Made by a program: the position numbers and the translations under genes | Source of the DNA: Opitutus terrae PB90-1 | Lineage (GTDB): Bacteria > Verrucomicrobiota > Verrucomicrobiia > Opitutales > Opitutaceae | DNA: 64,000 nt | Direction of reading: 5' to 3' | Assembly (NCBI RefSeq): GCF_000019965.1 | Contig: NC_010571.1 | Location: 4,039,001 to 4,103,000 of the forward strand | The notes under the pieces: model-generated | Database searches by the model: none | What the model saw: the letters and a program-made list of their open reading frames with translations, nothing else | What the model was told of the DNA's origin: nothing | In this document: in pieces, positions 18,638 through 27,224 of the stretch | Numbering within the stretch: position 1 is the stretch's first letter | Layout: each line of letters starts with the position of its first letter

Positions 18638-19660
18638 TTATGCGCCGGCAAGCGAGCCGACAAACGCCCTGATGCAGTTGTCGCCCGACGGGCCGGATTC
18701 CACGGTGACCCGGCTGTTGCGAAACAACCGACGCAGGTTCTCGGCAGCGTCGGGACTCTGGTTGACCACCAGCACGTGAGCGTCGCTCCGGCACGTCGTC
18801 CGCAGGAAATGCATCATCGTGAGATCGCTGGCCGGCAGCGAGTAGCCCAGGCAGACGAGCCGGCCGTGATGCCGGAGCGCTTCGCCGGCCTCGAACCACA
18901 ACGCGCGGATCGTCTCATGGGTGAGGAGGGGACTTTTGTCGTAAACAGGCGGCACCAGGAAGGGATATTTGTCGGCAACGGCCATGCGCCGCAGTTGATG
19001 CTGGTGGCGCTCGGCCTCGCTCGCCTGACGACCCAGCGGCGGCACAAAGTAGATCGGCTCACCGTGGGCGGAAGGCCGGCCCGAATAATACCAGTTGGTG
19101 GAGCCGTGCAGCTTCAGAAGCCGGAAGGTCTCGATGCGGTGGACCGGTGTGGCGCCACTCGAGCGCAGGCCCGCGTCCGTGAGCACGAGCGGGTAAAGCT
19201 GATGCGCCGACAGCCGCTCGCTATCGTCGACGGCGATGCCCGCGGCAGCGTGCTCGATGAGCGTGTCGTAGTTCAACGTGATCACCGGGCACGCGTGCTG
19301 GTGCCAGTGTCGGATCAGACGCGTGAGCCACTCCGGCGGCTCCGTGCGCAATGCGTGATGTGCGTCGGCCACCGTGTCGTCGAGCACGCGCGCGATGGCG
19401 ATGGAAACCTCGAGAAACAACGCCCGATGCCGGAGGTTGTCGGACTCCGTGACCCAAGGCTTGGCCTGCTCGAGGTAGGAAAGAGCGTGCGCAAAGTTGT
19501 CCGTCATCATCGGCTCCATTTCCGGCGGCAGCGCCACGCGCGACTCTCCCAAGACCTGCAGCACGCGATCGGCGAGTCCTTGGAGCAACGGCATGGTGGG
19601 CGAGATCGCCCGGGCGAAGCCGGCGCCCAGCAGGTAAACGTCACGTTGCGGATCGGACAT
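18638..19660 (-). CDS. SIR2-like domain protein (SIR2_2 family)
   Basis: 340 aa. Sirtuin-like Rossmann fold with the NAD-site blocks VYLLGAGFARAISPTMPLL (about residues 8-26), CPVITLNYDTLIEHA (Asn130), LLKLHGSTNWYYSG (His185) and LVCLGYSLPASDLTMMHFLR (about 268-287). Asn and His in these positions are the catalytic pair of NAD-hydrolysing SIR2 immune proteins such as ThsA and DSR-type effectors, and the zinc ribbon of deacetylase sirtuins is absent. It is a stand-alone gene with no visible partner. The start at 19660 is chosen because upstream codons overlap a dispersed repeat. A defence role is inference; a housekeeping nucleotide role cannot be excluded. Confidence 0.8.
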   Translation of the reverse strand: MSDPQRDVYLLGAGFARAISPTMPLLQGLADRVLQVLGESRVALPPEMEPMMTDNFAHALSYLEQAKPWVTESDNLRHRALFLEVSIAIARVLDDTVADAHHALRTEPPEWLTRLIRHWHQHACPVITLNYDTLIEHAAAGIAVDDSERLSAHQLYPLVLTDAGLRSSGATPVHRIETFRLLKLHGSTNWYYSGRPSAHGEPIYFVPPLGRQASEAERHQHQLRRMAVADKYPFLVPPVYDKSPLLTHETIRALWFEAGEALRHHGRLVCLGYSLPASDLTMMHFLRTTCRSDAHVLVVNQSPDAAENLRRLFRNSRVTVESGPSGDNCIRAFVGSLAGA

Positions 19661-19774
19661 CGCAGTCTCGACCGCGACGCGCGACGACGGTTCGTGATGC
19701 GGCTGCCGGGCCGCGCTGCGCAGACGCGCCGAAGCGTGGCGAGGCGGCGACCCGGTCGACAACAGCGGCGGATC

Positions 19775-19848
19775 GGTAGGGCGGGCATTCCGCTGCCTGC
19801 CGGAAAGGCGCACAACCTTCACGGCGCTCACGGAATGAACGCCCTACC
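19775..19848. repeat. 74-bp bipartite palindromic element, copy 1
   Basis: Begins GGTAGGGCGGGCATTCCGCTG and ends CGGAATGAACGCCCTACC (split by an internal spacer). Inverted relative to the 74-bp copy at 23281-23354: the arms match almost perfectly, while about 12 central bases differ. Confidence 0.9.
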
Positions 19849-19908
19849 TGTGGGAGATCGCGCCGCCGTGCCTGATGGGAAGGCGCGATCGACTATCCTA
19901 ACCGACGA

Positions 19909-22365
19909 TCAATCGCCGCCATCGTCGCCATCGTCATCGTCGTCGTGGTCGTGGTCGTGGTCGCCATGGTGACCGCGATTGCCTTTGTCGAGTTGGATCA
20001 CGGTGACCGAGTACGGCGCGGGCGAGAAGGTGAACGTGTTGCCGGCGAGCGTGAGGTTTGTTTCCGCGACATCCGCCGAGCCGGTGCCGGTGCGGGCCGC
20101 TTCATCCTGCGGGATGCCATAGCTGTAAGCCTTCGCCTGCGGATCGACCTTGAAGCCGTCGATCGCGATGCTCGCGTTCAGCGTCTCCGTCGGGTGCTTG
20201 TTGATGATGAGCAAGCGCAGGGCGCGGTTGTGCTCGCGGACGGCGTAGAGGCCGAGCCCGTTGTAGTCGCTCGTAGCCTCGACCACGGATTCGCCACCGC
20301 GGGCAAAGTGCTGCAGCAGCTTGTAGACGTAGTAGGTCGGGTAGCGATCGGCCGGGCCCGCGGGATCCGCGGCGGTCACGACTCCGTAGTCGCCGTAGCG
20401 GCGCCAGCCGTAGAGCGATGCGCTGTTGTTGTTGCCGGCTTCCTGGCCGTTGCGCAGATCCCACCAGAAGAAAGCGCGGAATTCCGTCTTCATGATGTTG
20501 CCGAAACTGTCCGCGAGGAAGAGTCCGTTCACCAAGCTGGTCGTCTGTTTGCCGGGATTGCTGTAGACGGAGTTGTTCTCCGTGCAGTTGATTTCGACGC
20601 GCCGCGCATCGCGTCCGAGATAGTCGTTCAGGATCTGCCGAATCCGCGCCGCATCGTCGGGCCAGGTGCGGGCAGACGTGAGCAGGAAGGCATCGTTCTC
20701 ACCGCCGGGCGCCTGCTCGTAGCGATGGTAAACGACGAAGTCCGGGATCACGCCAAGTTGCTTCAACGTCGCGAGCAACACGGGAGTCCACCCGCTGTGC
20801 GCAGCGCCGGTACGCGGGTTGGTCACGGAGAGATCGGGATAGTTCACCTCGGTGTCCTCCGTCGCGGTGATGACGGCGCCGACCTTGATCGTGCGATCCA
20901 CCGTCTTCATCTGCCGGTAGTAGTCCTTGAAGCGGTGGGCGTAGGTCACGGGATCGTGCGGCCGATCGTTGCGATCGGCTTCCCACGTGCCGTAGTTCTC
21001 ATTCCCGACTTCCCAATACTTGAAGTCGTAGTCCTTCGTCCGGTTCGCATACCGCACCCACGCGGCGGCCTCTTCCGGCGTGCCGGTGCCGTAATTCACC
21101 GTGATGTAAACCTGCGCTTTCGTGAGCGTGGCGATATGGGCGAACTCGTCGAAGCTGGTCGCCCACTGCCACGTCTCACCGTCGTTGGTGTTGGTTTCCC
21201 AGTGATAAATATCGGAAATCGAGCCGCCGGGGAAACGGAGCGCCTGGTTGTCGGCCTCGACGAGCAGTTCGGCCGTGGTGGCCGTGTCGAAGGCGCCGTC
21301 CCAGATCGCGGTGTTCAGGCCGAAGAGCCGAGGATCGACTTTTTGCAGGATGTGTCGCGCGTCGACGGTCGCGTGCACCACCGCGGGCGGCGGAGCAAGA
21401 TTCAGCCGCACGTCGTCGAGATAGTAGGTCGGCTGCGCGACGCCGGCGTTTTCCTGGAACCAGATGCCCGTGAGGTCGGGCCGCTCGGCGACGCCAAGAT
21501 CGGCCAGCGAGAGCGTGATCTTCTGCCACGTGTTCGCCGTCAGCGGCGGCAGCGTGATGCCCGGCTGGGCCGTATCACTCAAGAGTGCCGAAACCTTGAT
21601 GACCTGTCCGCCCTCACTGCCGCCGTGAATCCAGAAGGTGAGGCTGTCGTAGCTGTCCGTCGGCATCGCGGTGTGGTGAAAGTAAACCGCGGTGAATGGG
21701 TCCGAGGTGACCGCGATCGAACTGGCGCCGGAATTCACTGGATTCGTCGCGGCGGCGTTGACGTTGGCCCAGCTCCAGTTCTGCCAGCCGTTGACGAACG
21801 CGTCTTCGTAGAGTGCCATGCCGACGAGCGGTGGGGGCGGCACCGTGGGCACGCTGCCTTTCAGCACGATGTCGTCGACGTAGAACGTGGGTGCGGTGTT
21901 GCCGGTGCCTTCCTGAATCCAGAAGCCGGTAAAGTCGGTCCGATCGTCGGCGCCCAGCGAGACGAGCGGGATTTCGATGAGCTGCCAGGTGTTGACCGCC
22001 AGCGGGCCAATCACGACCGCCGGCTGGCCGGCGTCGTTGAGCGTGGCCGAGACGCGCAGCGTCTGCCCGCCCGTGGGCCCGCCGTTGATCCAGAACGTCA
22101 GCTTGCCGTAGCCGGTGGTGTCGAGCGGGTCGTGGCGCAGACTCAGCGCGGACCATGGGCTCGCATCGACGGCGATCGCAGTCGAACCGCCGTGAACGAG
22201 CGTGGTGCTCGAGAGATTCACGGTTGCCCAGCTCCAGTTTTGCCAGCCGGAACCGAGAGCATCGTCGTAAACAGGGATGTCAGATTGCGCGTGCGCCGAG
22301 GCACGGAACAGGAACGTCAGCGTGAGCAGCGCCAACGTGAGCAGGGGGAGTCGGGGGTGTCGCAT
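19909..22365 (-). CDS. Secreted alpha-L-arabinofuranosidase-like glycoside hydrolase (GH51-like) with two N-terminal beta-sandwich modules
   Basis: 818 aa. Signal peptide at the start (LPLLTLALLTLTFLFRASAHAQ region). Then two homologous modules of about 130 residues, each beginning Y(D/E)DA...GWQNWSWA.VN and ending (F/T)Y(V/L)DD(I/V), typical of carbohydrate-binding beta-sandwiches. A TIM-barrel follows: DPRLFGLNTAIWDG, LRFPGGSISDIYHW, the acid/base block KYWEVGNENYG, and VEINCTENN with the likely nucleophile Glu. A C-terminal beta domain follows. The last 20 or so residues are almost only His, Asp and Gly. Likely releases arabinose from plant polysaccharides. GH51 versus GH39 placement is uncertain. 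Confidence 0.83.
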   Translation of the reverse strand: MRHPRLPLLTLALLTLTFLFRASAHAQSDIPVYDDALGSGWQNWSWATVNLSSTTLVHGGSTAIAVDASPWSALSLRHDPLDTTGYGKLTFWINGGPTGGQTLRVSATLNDAGQPAVVIGPLAVNTWQLIEIPLVSLGADDRTDFTGFWIQEGTGNTAPTFYVDDIVLKGSVPTVPPPPLVGMALYEDAFVNGWQNWSWANVNAAATNPVNSGASSIAVTSDPFTAVYFHHTAMPTDSYDSLTFWIHGGSEGGQVIKVSALLSDTAQPGITLPPLTANTWQKITLSLADLGVAERPDLTGIWFQENAGVAQPTYYLDDVRLNLAPPPAVVHATVDARHILQKVDPRLFGLNTAIWDGAFDTATTAELLVEADNQALRFPGGSISDIYHWETNTNDGETWQWATSFDEFAHIATLTKAQVYITVNYGTGTPEEAAAWVRYANRTKDYDFKYWEVGNENYGTWEADRNDRPHDPVTYAHRFKDYYRQMKTVDRTIKVGAVITATEDTEVNYPDLSVTNPRTGAAHSGWTPVLLATLKQLGVIPDFVVYHRYEQAPGGENDAFLLTSARTWPDDAARIRQILNDYLGRDARRVEINCTENNSVYSNPGKQTTSLVNGLFLADSFGNIMKTEFRAFFWWDLRNGQEAGNNNSASLYGWRRYGDYGVVTAADPAGPADRYPTYYVYKLLQHFARGGESVVEATSDYNGLGLYAVREHNRALRLLIINKHPTETLNASIAIDGFKVDPQAKAYSYGIPQDEAARTGTGSADVAETNLTLAGNTFTFSPAPYSVTVIQLDKGNRGHHGDHDHDHDDDDDGDDGGD

Positions 22366-22666
22366 GGCGGGAAACGACCGCGGAGCGCGCGGCCGTTGGG
22401 GGTTGAGATCACTTGATGACCAGTTGGCCTCGGCGACTGGAACGCAGTCGTGCGAGGGAACCGCGAGGCGGTTCGACCTTCCTGTCCGCGCGGAGAGGCG
22501 ATCAGTTCCACGCTGGCGCAAGAAATTAGCTTTGCTGTCGAGGTCGTTTGCGCCGGATTGCGGCGCTGCGGACCAACGCGGCCCGGCCCCAAGAACGGCG
22601 ATTGCTATCGGAGCGGAGCTTACGCTATTTCGATGACTCCGCCTCCTCTTCAACTGCGGACTGGTC

Positions 22667-23260
22667 ATGAACCTCTCGCTCATTCTGGCGCACCCGAATC
22701 CCGCCAGCTTCAATCACGCGATCGCCACGACAGCAGCGACCGAATTGCGCCGGCTCGGGCACACTGTCGTGCTGCACGATCTCTACGCGGAACGGTTCGA
22801 CCCGATCTTGCCCGCGGCGGAGTTCGCGCAGGACGCGAAGCTACCGGCGTTGATCGCCGCGCACTGCGCGGAAATCGCCGCGGCCGACGGCATCATCATC
22901 GTGCACCCGAATTGGTGGGGCCAGCCGCCCGCGATCCTGAAGGGCTGGATCGACCGCGTGCTGCGCGCCGGCCAAGCGTATAACTTCATCGAAGGCGACA
23001 ATGGCGAAGGCGTGCCGGTGGGATTGCTGAAGGCGAAAGCCGCCGTGGTCTTCAACACCGCCAACACGCCGAAGGAGCGCGAGGACGCGGTGTTCGGCGA
23101 TCCGCTCGAACTGCTTTGGAAGAAATGCGTGTTCGACCTCTGCGGCGTCACCCGCGTCCATCGCGAGACCTTCCGCGTGGTGATTGCCAGCACGCCGGCC
23201 GTGCGCGAGGAATGGCTCGGGCGCGTGCGGAAGATCGTCGCCGACGAGTTTCCCGCATAG
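22667..23260 (+). CDS. NAD(P)H-dependent flavin oxidoreductase (quinone reductase/MdaB-KefF type)
   Basis: 197 aa flavodoxin-fold protein. FMN-phosphate site LILAHPNPASFNHAIA (about residues 5-20). The substrate/flavin loop HPNWWGQPPAILKGWIDRV (about 84-102) and the later FNTANTPKERED are typical of the NQO1/KefF/MdaB family, which reduces quinones by two electrons and protects against electrophiles. It diverges from the GH51-like gene. No KefC-type transporter nearby, so it is probably a stand-alone reductase. Confidence 0.88.
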   Translation: MNLSLILAHPNPASFNHAIATTAATELRRLGHTVVLHDLYAERFDPILPAAEFAQDAKLPALIAAHCAEIAAADGIIIVHPNWWGQPPAILKGWIDRVLRAGQAYNFIEGDNGEGVPVGLLKAKAAVVFNTANTPKEREDAVFGDPLELLWKKCVFDLCGVTRVHRETFRVVIASTPAVREEWLGRVRKIVADEFPA

Positions 23261-23280
23261 TGAGCGTCAGGCCTTTGACG

Positions 23281-23354
23281 GGTAGGGCGCTCACTCCGTG
23301 AGCGCCGTGAATGACAAACGATCTTCCGGCGGGCAGCGGAATGCCCGCCCTACC
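23281..23354. repeat. 74-bp bipartite palindromic element, copy 2
   Basis: Starts GGTAGGGCGCTCACTCCGTG and ends GGAATGCCCGCCCTACC. The reverse complement of 19775-19848 matches it across both arms with about three substitutions; the middle 12 bases are unrelated. It lies between convergent genes. Confidence 0.9.
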
Positions 23355-23365
23355 TCTGCAACGGC

Positions 23366-24160
23366 TTATTCGGCGAGCCGCACCTGGCAGTTGCCGGATT
23401 TTTCCTCGAGCTGCACCAGCCGCCGTTTTTCCGCGTCGTGCAGCAGCGCCGTGAAGGACTTGAATCCGTGCGCGCGTTCGTTGAACCCAGGATTTCGTCG
23501 CTTGATGGCCTGCTTGACCATCGAGGCCCAGATCGGTTCGTCCTCGCCGCGCTCCTCGGTCAACGCGCCGACGGTGGCGACGAGCAGCTCGATGGCGTCC
23601 ATCGGATCCGGCTCCGCCGGCTTTTCGGCGGCGCGGGGCTTCGGGCTCGCCGCATGGCGCGAGCGAGCGGGCTTGGCGGGCTGCGCGCGAACCAGGTCGT
23701 CGTAGTAGATGAACTCGTCGCAGTTCGCGATGAACAGGTCTGAGGTCGAGTTCTTCACGCCCAGGCCGATCACCGTCTTGGCGTTTTCGCGGAGCTTGCT
23801 GACCAGCGGCGAGAAATCCGAGTCGCCGCTGATGATCGCGAAGGCATCGACGTGCTGGTTGGTGTAGCAAAGATCGAGCGCGTCGACGACCATCCGGATG
23901 TCCGCCGAGTTCTTCCCGGACTGTCGCACGTGCGGAATTTCGATGAGCTCGAACGCGGCTTCGTGGAGATCGCGCTTGAGCTCCTTGAACCGGTCGAAGT
24001 CACAGTAGGCTTTTTTCACCACGATGTTGCCCTTGAGCAGCAGCCGTTCGAGCACCTTGCTGATGTCGAGCGGCGGGAAGTGCGCGTCCCGGGCGCCGTG
24101 GGCGATGTTCTCGAGATCCAGGAAAACGGCGAGGGTGAGGTCGGAGATGCGTGAGTTCAT
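23366..24160 (-). CDS. NYN domain protein with C-terminal OST-HTH/LOTUS domain
   Basis: 264 aa. Residues 8-150 form a PIN-like NYN ribonuclease domain with its acidic residues in LAVFLDLENIAHG, SADIRMVVDAL and FAIISGDSDFSPLV. Residues about 155-190 are an Ala/Pro/Lys-rich linker. Residues about 200-264 form a winged-helix OST-HTH/LOTUS domain (MVKQAIKRRNPGFNERAHGF, then SFTALL). The NYN-LOTUS pair (LabA/YaiI-like) is thought to cut or bind structured RNA. No operon partner. The start at 24160 is chosen because it begins directly before the NYN core. Confidence 0.88.
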   Translation of the reverse strand: MNSRISDLTLAVFLDLENIAHGARDAHFPPLDISKVLERLLLKGNIVVKKAYCDFDRFKELKRDLHEAAFELIEIPHVRQSGKNSADIRMVVDALDLCYTNQHVDAFAIISGDSDFSPLVSKLRENAKTVIGLGVKNSTSDLFIANCDEFIYYDDLVRAQPAKPARSRHAASPKPRAAEKPAEPDPMDAIELLVATVGALTEERGEDEPIWASMVKQAIKRRNPGFNERAHGFKSFTALLHDAEKRRLVQLEEKSGNCQVRLAE

Positions 24161-24303
24161 GCGAGCGAAAGGAGCCGTGGGCGGAGGCCGCACCCGACCA
24201 GACTAGTGGGAACCGGTTGGGACGCGAGCCTGCGGAAAGCGGCACGGCGACGAAAAACACCCCGGCGGGTTTGGCGAACCGAAAGGGCTGCGTTCAATGC
24301 GGC

Positions 24304-24708
24304 ATGAGCACGCGATTGACGGGTGGCTGCCTGTGCGGAGGAACGCGCTACGAACTCACGGCCGTGCCCTTCGACGTGGGCGATTGTCATTGCGTCGACT
24401 GCCGCCGGGCCGCCGGCGCGCCGTTCGTCACGTGGGGCACGGTGTATCGGGGAGACTTTCGAATCACGCAGGGCGAGGTGCGCCGGGTGGCGCATGCGAA
24501 CCGATTCCGCAGCTTCGCCGCGTGCTGCGGCACGCCGCTGGTTTTCGAGGAGTCGTCCGAGCCGCCCGCGATCGACGTGACGATCGCATCGCTCGACGAT
24601 CCCACGCCGTTCGCTCCCGAACGGGTGATCTGGCTCGAAGACCGGCTGCCGTGGGTCGTGCTTGATCCCGCGCTGCCGCAGTATCGTCGGAGTTCGCGCG
24701 ACGGGTGA
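24304..24708 (+). CDS. GFA family (glutathione-dependent formaldehyde-activating-like) zinc protein
   Basis: 134 aa. Cys-rich zinc-binding fold: Cys9-x-Cys11, Cys28-x-Cys30-xx-Cys33 (GDCHCVDC) and Cys74-Cys75 (FAACCGTPL), all as in the GFA/Mss4-like family. Members range from glutathione-S-hydroxymethyl enzymes to proteins of unknown function, so no reaction is claimed. It diverges from the NYN-LOTUS gene; the ATG at 24304 gives the standard N-terminus (TRLTGGCLCG). Confidence 0.9.
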   Translation: MSTRLTGGCLCGGTRYELTAVPFDVGDCHCVDCRRAAGAPFVTWGTVYRGDFRITQGEVRRVAHANRFRSFAACCGTPLVFEESSEPPAIDVTIASLDDPTPFAPERVIWLEDRLPWVVLDPALPQYRRSSRDG

Positions 24709-24796
24709 GCGGCTCAGGCGGCGCTGCCTGGGGGGAGGACTGCGGTTGGCTGCTTGCAGTGCCACGAGGGTTCATTAGCGTATCGCCACTTTCCCC

Positions 24797-25213
24797 ATGA
24801 TCACCTCAAACGTTTCCCGTCTTGCTGGATTCCGCACCGCGCTGCTCGCCGTGAGCTGCGTGTTTGTCCTGACGTTGGCGCAGGTCCCCGCGATGCAGGC
24901 CGCTGAGAAGTCGCCCAAGCCTGCCAAGGAAGAGCCGACCAACAAACTTCCGCTCACCGTTTCGTTCGACAAGGGAGCTGGCGCCGAAGGCCCGCAATAC
25001 ACGCTCACGCTGAAGAACGAGGGAAAGGAGACGATCAAGGCCAAGGCCGAGATCCTCTACAGCGTCGTGGTGCACAACCGCCCGAAGTCGAAACCGCTGC
25101 CCGAGCACAAGCTCGCGGCGGGCGAGACCTGGGTCATCCCCGAACTCGCCTCGATGGACAAGGTGACCGTGAAGGCCAAGGGCTACGAAGCCCTCGAAAT
25201 CGTAGTGCCGTAG
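24797..25213 (+). CDS. Small secreted hypothetical protein with Ig-like fold
   Basis: 138 aa. Signal peptide (hydrophobic LLAVSCVFVLTLAQV, cleavage near MQAA, residue about 35), then a Lys/Pro-rich linker and a single beta-sandwich-like domain (YTLTLKNEGKETIKAKAEI ... VHNRPKSKPLPEHKL). The alternation of strands suggests an Ig or DUF-type periplasmic domain. I do not recognise the family. Isolated gene. Confidence 0.7.
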   Translation: MITSNVSRLAGFRTALLAVSCVFVLTLAQVPAMQAAEKSPKPAKEEPTNKLPLTVSFDKGAGAEGPQYTLTLKNEGKETIKAKAEILYSVVVHNRPKSKPLPEHKLAAGETWVIPELASMDKVTVKAKGYEALEIVVP

Positions 25214-25467
25214 CGCGACCGTCAGGTCCGGCTGCTGGCCCGGCGGCAGCGCCAGTGAACGCCGGCGAAAGGTGGAGCGCGTTGCTCGTAACGCGCTCTC
25301 CTGGGCCGCATGGCTTTGCCGTGCGGACCTCGTGGTAACGGACGCAGCGGCGACGCGACTCGGCAGTTGCAGCCGGACGTTCCACCGCGCGCGGCATTGT
25401 TCCCATTGCACTCGCGCCGGCGCGTGCGCAGTCTGCGGAGCATGACGTCCAGCCCGCGCGCCCGCTT

Positions 25468-26562
25468 ATGATCTTTCGTCGCCTGCAGCATCTGAGCGCG
25501 TGGCTGTTTTCCGCCCTCCGGCGGTGGCTGCGTGCCGTGGGCGCGTGGGTGCAGGTGCGCCCCCGGCTCGCGGCGTGGATTTTCCCGGCGCGGGACGGAG
25601 AAGATCTGGCATACCGGGAGCACAACGAACAACTCTACGCGCGGTTTCACGAGCAGGAGCGGATGCTCGCGGATCAGCCGCGAATGGCGTTTTACCAAAC
25701 GGCGATCGCACGGCAAATCGGGCCTGGCGACCGCGTCATCGATCTCGGCACCGGCACGGGTATTCTCGCCGCGATGGCCTCCCGTGCCGGCGCGGGGCAC
25801 GTGTATGCCATCGATCACTCGCCGATCCTGCGCCACGCACGCGCCCTCGCGGCCGCCAATGGGATCGCAAACGTCGAATTCGTCGCCACACACAGCAGCG
25901 CGTTTCAGACGGAGCAGCGAGTCGACGTGATCCTGCACGAGCAGATGGGCGACAGCCTGTTCGACGAAGGCATGCTGAAGAACATCGTGGATCTGCGCGA
26001 TCGGCTGCTGCGACCGGGCGGCCGCATCCTGCCCAGCCGGTTCGAACTTTTCTTCGAGCCGATGCAGCTGAACGGTCGCCGGCAGGTACCGTTCATCTGG
26101 GAACTCAACGTGCACGGCTACGATTACGCGACGCTCGCCGGAGAGCGACCGGCCGATCCGTCGTATTACCATCTGGTGAGCACCGACCGCGAACTGGTGG
26201 ATCACTTTCTCGGCGAACCATCCCCCTTGCTCACGGTGGACCTGGAGACGGTGGATCTGACGCAGCTGCCGCACAGCATCGTCTTCTCGCGCCGCGTGCA
26301 GTACGCGGGCCGGCTGGATGCCTTTGTGGTTTTCTTCCGCACGCACGTGAACGATCTGATGCTCACGACGGATCCCACCGATCCGAACCGCGCGCCGCAT
26401 TGGGGATATGGGATCCTGCGCACGGATTTCCAGCAGGCGGAGGTGAACGACGTGATCGAAGTGCGGCTAAACGTCGGCCAGTGGGAAAACCCGGATACCT
26501 GGCATTGGAGTCATCGCGTGCTCCGGACTGGTGCAACTCACGATCACGCCCCGATGGCGTGA
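25468..26562 (+). CDS. PRMT-like class I SAM methyltransferase
   Basis: 364 aa. After a basic, Trp-rich N-terminus (1-40), the SAM fold carries motif I VIDLGTGTGILAAMASRAGA (about 90-109), post-I YAIDHS, and DVILHEQMGDSLFDEGML (about 153-170). That last segment corresponds to the 'double-E' loop of protein arginine methyltransferases (S-E-x-M-G..L..E.M), with both acidic positions kept. A beta-barrel-like C-terminal half (about 185-350) follows, as in PRMTs. Bacterial relatives exist but targets are unknown. Arg methylation is inference. Confidence 0.78.
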   Translation: MIFRRLQHLSAWLFSALRRWLRAVGAWVQVRPRLAAWIFPARDGEDLAYREHNEQLYARFHEQERMLADQPRMAFYQTAIARQIGPGDRVIDLGTGTGILAAMASRAGAGHVYAIDHSPILRHARALAAANGIANVEFVATHSSAFQTEQRVDVILHEQMGDSLFDEGMLKNIVDLRDRLLRPGGRILPSRFELFFEPMQLNGRRQVPFIWELNVHGYDYATLAGERPADPSYYHLVSTDRELVDHFLGEPSPLLTVDLETVDLTQLPHSIVFSRRVQYAGRLDAFVVFFRTHVNDLMLTTDPTDPNRAPHWGYGILRTDFQQAEVNDVIEVRLNVGQWENPDTWHWSHRVLRTGATHDHAPMA

Positions 26563-26681
26563 AAATTGGGTCGCCTCGGGGACACGTTTGGCTGAATCTG
26601 CCCACGTCGGTGCCCGGCCGGATTCGGGCGATCCTGCCGGGTTTCGACGTCCACCAACCCCAGCACAGCCCGCTCTGTCGC

Positions 26682-27224
26682 ATGCGTGCGTCCTTCGCAT
26701 TGAACCACGGCCGGCGATTTCTGCTTCTGCTCGCCGCCGTCACTCTGGGCTGCGCCCTGCGCGCGGCGCCGATTGAGCTTTCGGGCGTCTATGCCGACGA
26801 AGGCACCGTCGTGTCGGGCGATCCGACGCTGTTCACGTCGCAGGTGTCTCTCCACGCGCTCCTGCGGCTCGAGTTCGACCCCCGGCTGGCGAGCCAGCGC
26901 CGCGAGGAAACGAGTGAGGTGCGGCTTACGCACACCGCCGGCGTGCTCGCGGTCGAAGCTTACGAAGCGGATGGCACGTTGAGCTGGCGGTCACGCTGGA
27001 ACGCCGGCGAGGGTCGCTCGTCGTTAGGACGCGTCGTCACGTTGCGGATGCGTGCCGCGCACGCGGGCGCCGATGACTACCTGCTCGTGCTCGAGCCGGT
27101 GAACAGCCAACTGCTGCAAGTCCGGATTCAGCGACTCGAGCCCACGCTGCTCGGGCCGATGGTCCGAGCCACGGGCGTGTATCTATTCTCGCGCTGCGCT
27201 GAACCATCGCCGAGCGCCAGGTAG
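26682..27224 (+). CDS. Secreted hypothetical protein
   Basis: 180 aa. The start at 26682 (ATGCGTGCG) opens a signal peptide (RRFLLLLAAVTLGCALRAAP; a Cys at the cleavage zone could be a lipobox, but the context GCALRAA is not a classic one). The mature protein is beta-rich with no recognised domain. Same strand as the PRMT-like gene, 120 bases downstream. Confidence 0.65.
   Translation: MRASFALNHGRRFLLLLAAVTLGCALRAAPIELSGVYADEGTVVSGDPTLFTSQVSLHALLRLEFDPRLASQRREETSEVRLTHTAGVLAVEAYEADGTLSWRSRWNAGEGRSSLGRVVTLRMRAAHAGADDYLLVLEPVNSQLLQVRIQRLEPTLLGPMVRATGVYLFSRCAEPSPSAR

Noticed and set aside
19856-19890. Terminator between the SIR2-like and GH51-like genes
   Set aside because: A perfect GATCGCGCC/GGCGCGATC inverted repeat exists, but neither side has a U-run and the loop is 17 bases; more likely another dispersed palindrome.
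19945-22416. 823-codon open frame opposite the GH51-like gene
   Set aside because: Antisense shadow of a high-GC gene. It has no domain, and its strand lacks the signal peptide and catalytic motifs that the reverse frame shows clearly. Similar shadows at 7284-9332 and 42019-44067 were left out for the same reason.
19775-23354. Composite transposon bounded by inverted 74-bp repeats
   Set aside because: The enclosed genes are ordinary, no transposase lies between them, and the same element occurs singly elsewhere. Dispersed elements in opposite orientation explain it.
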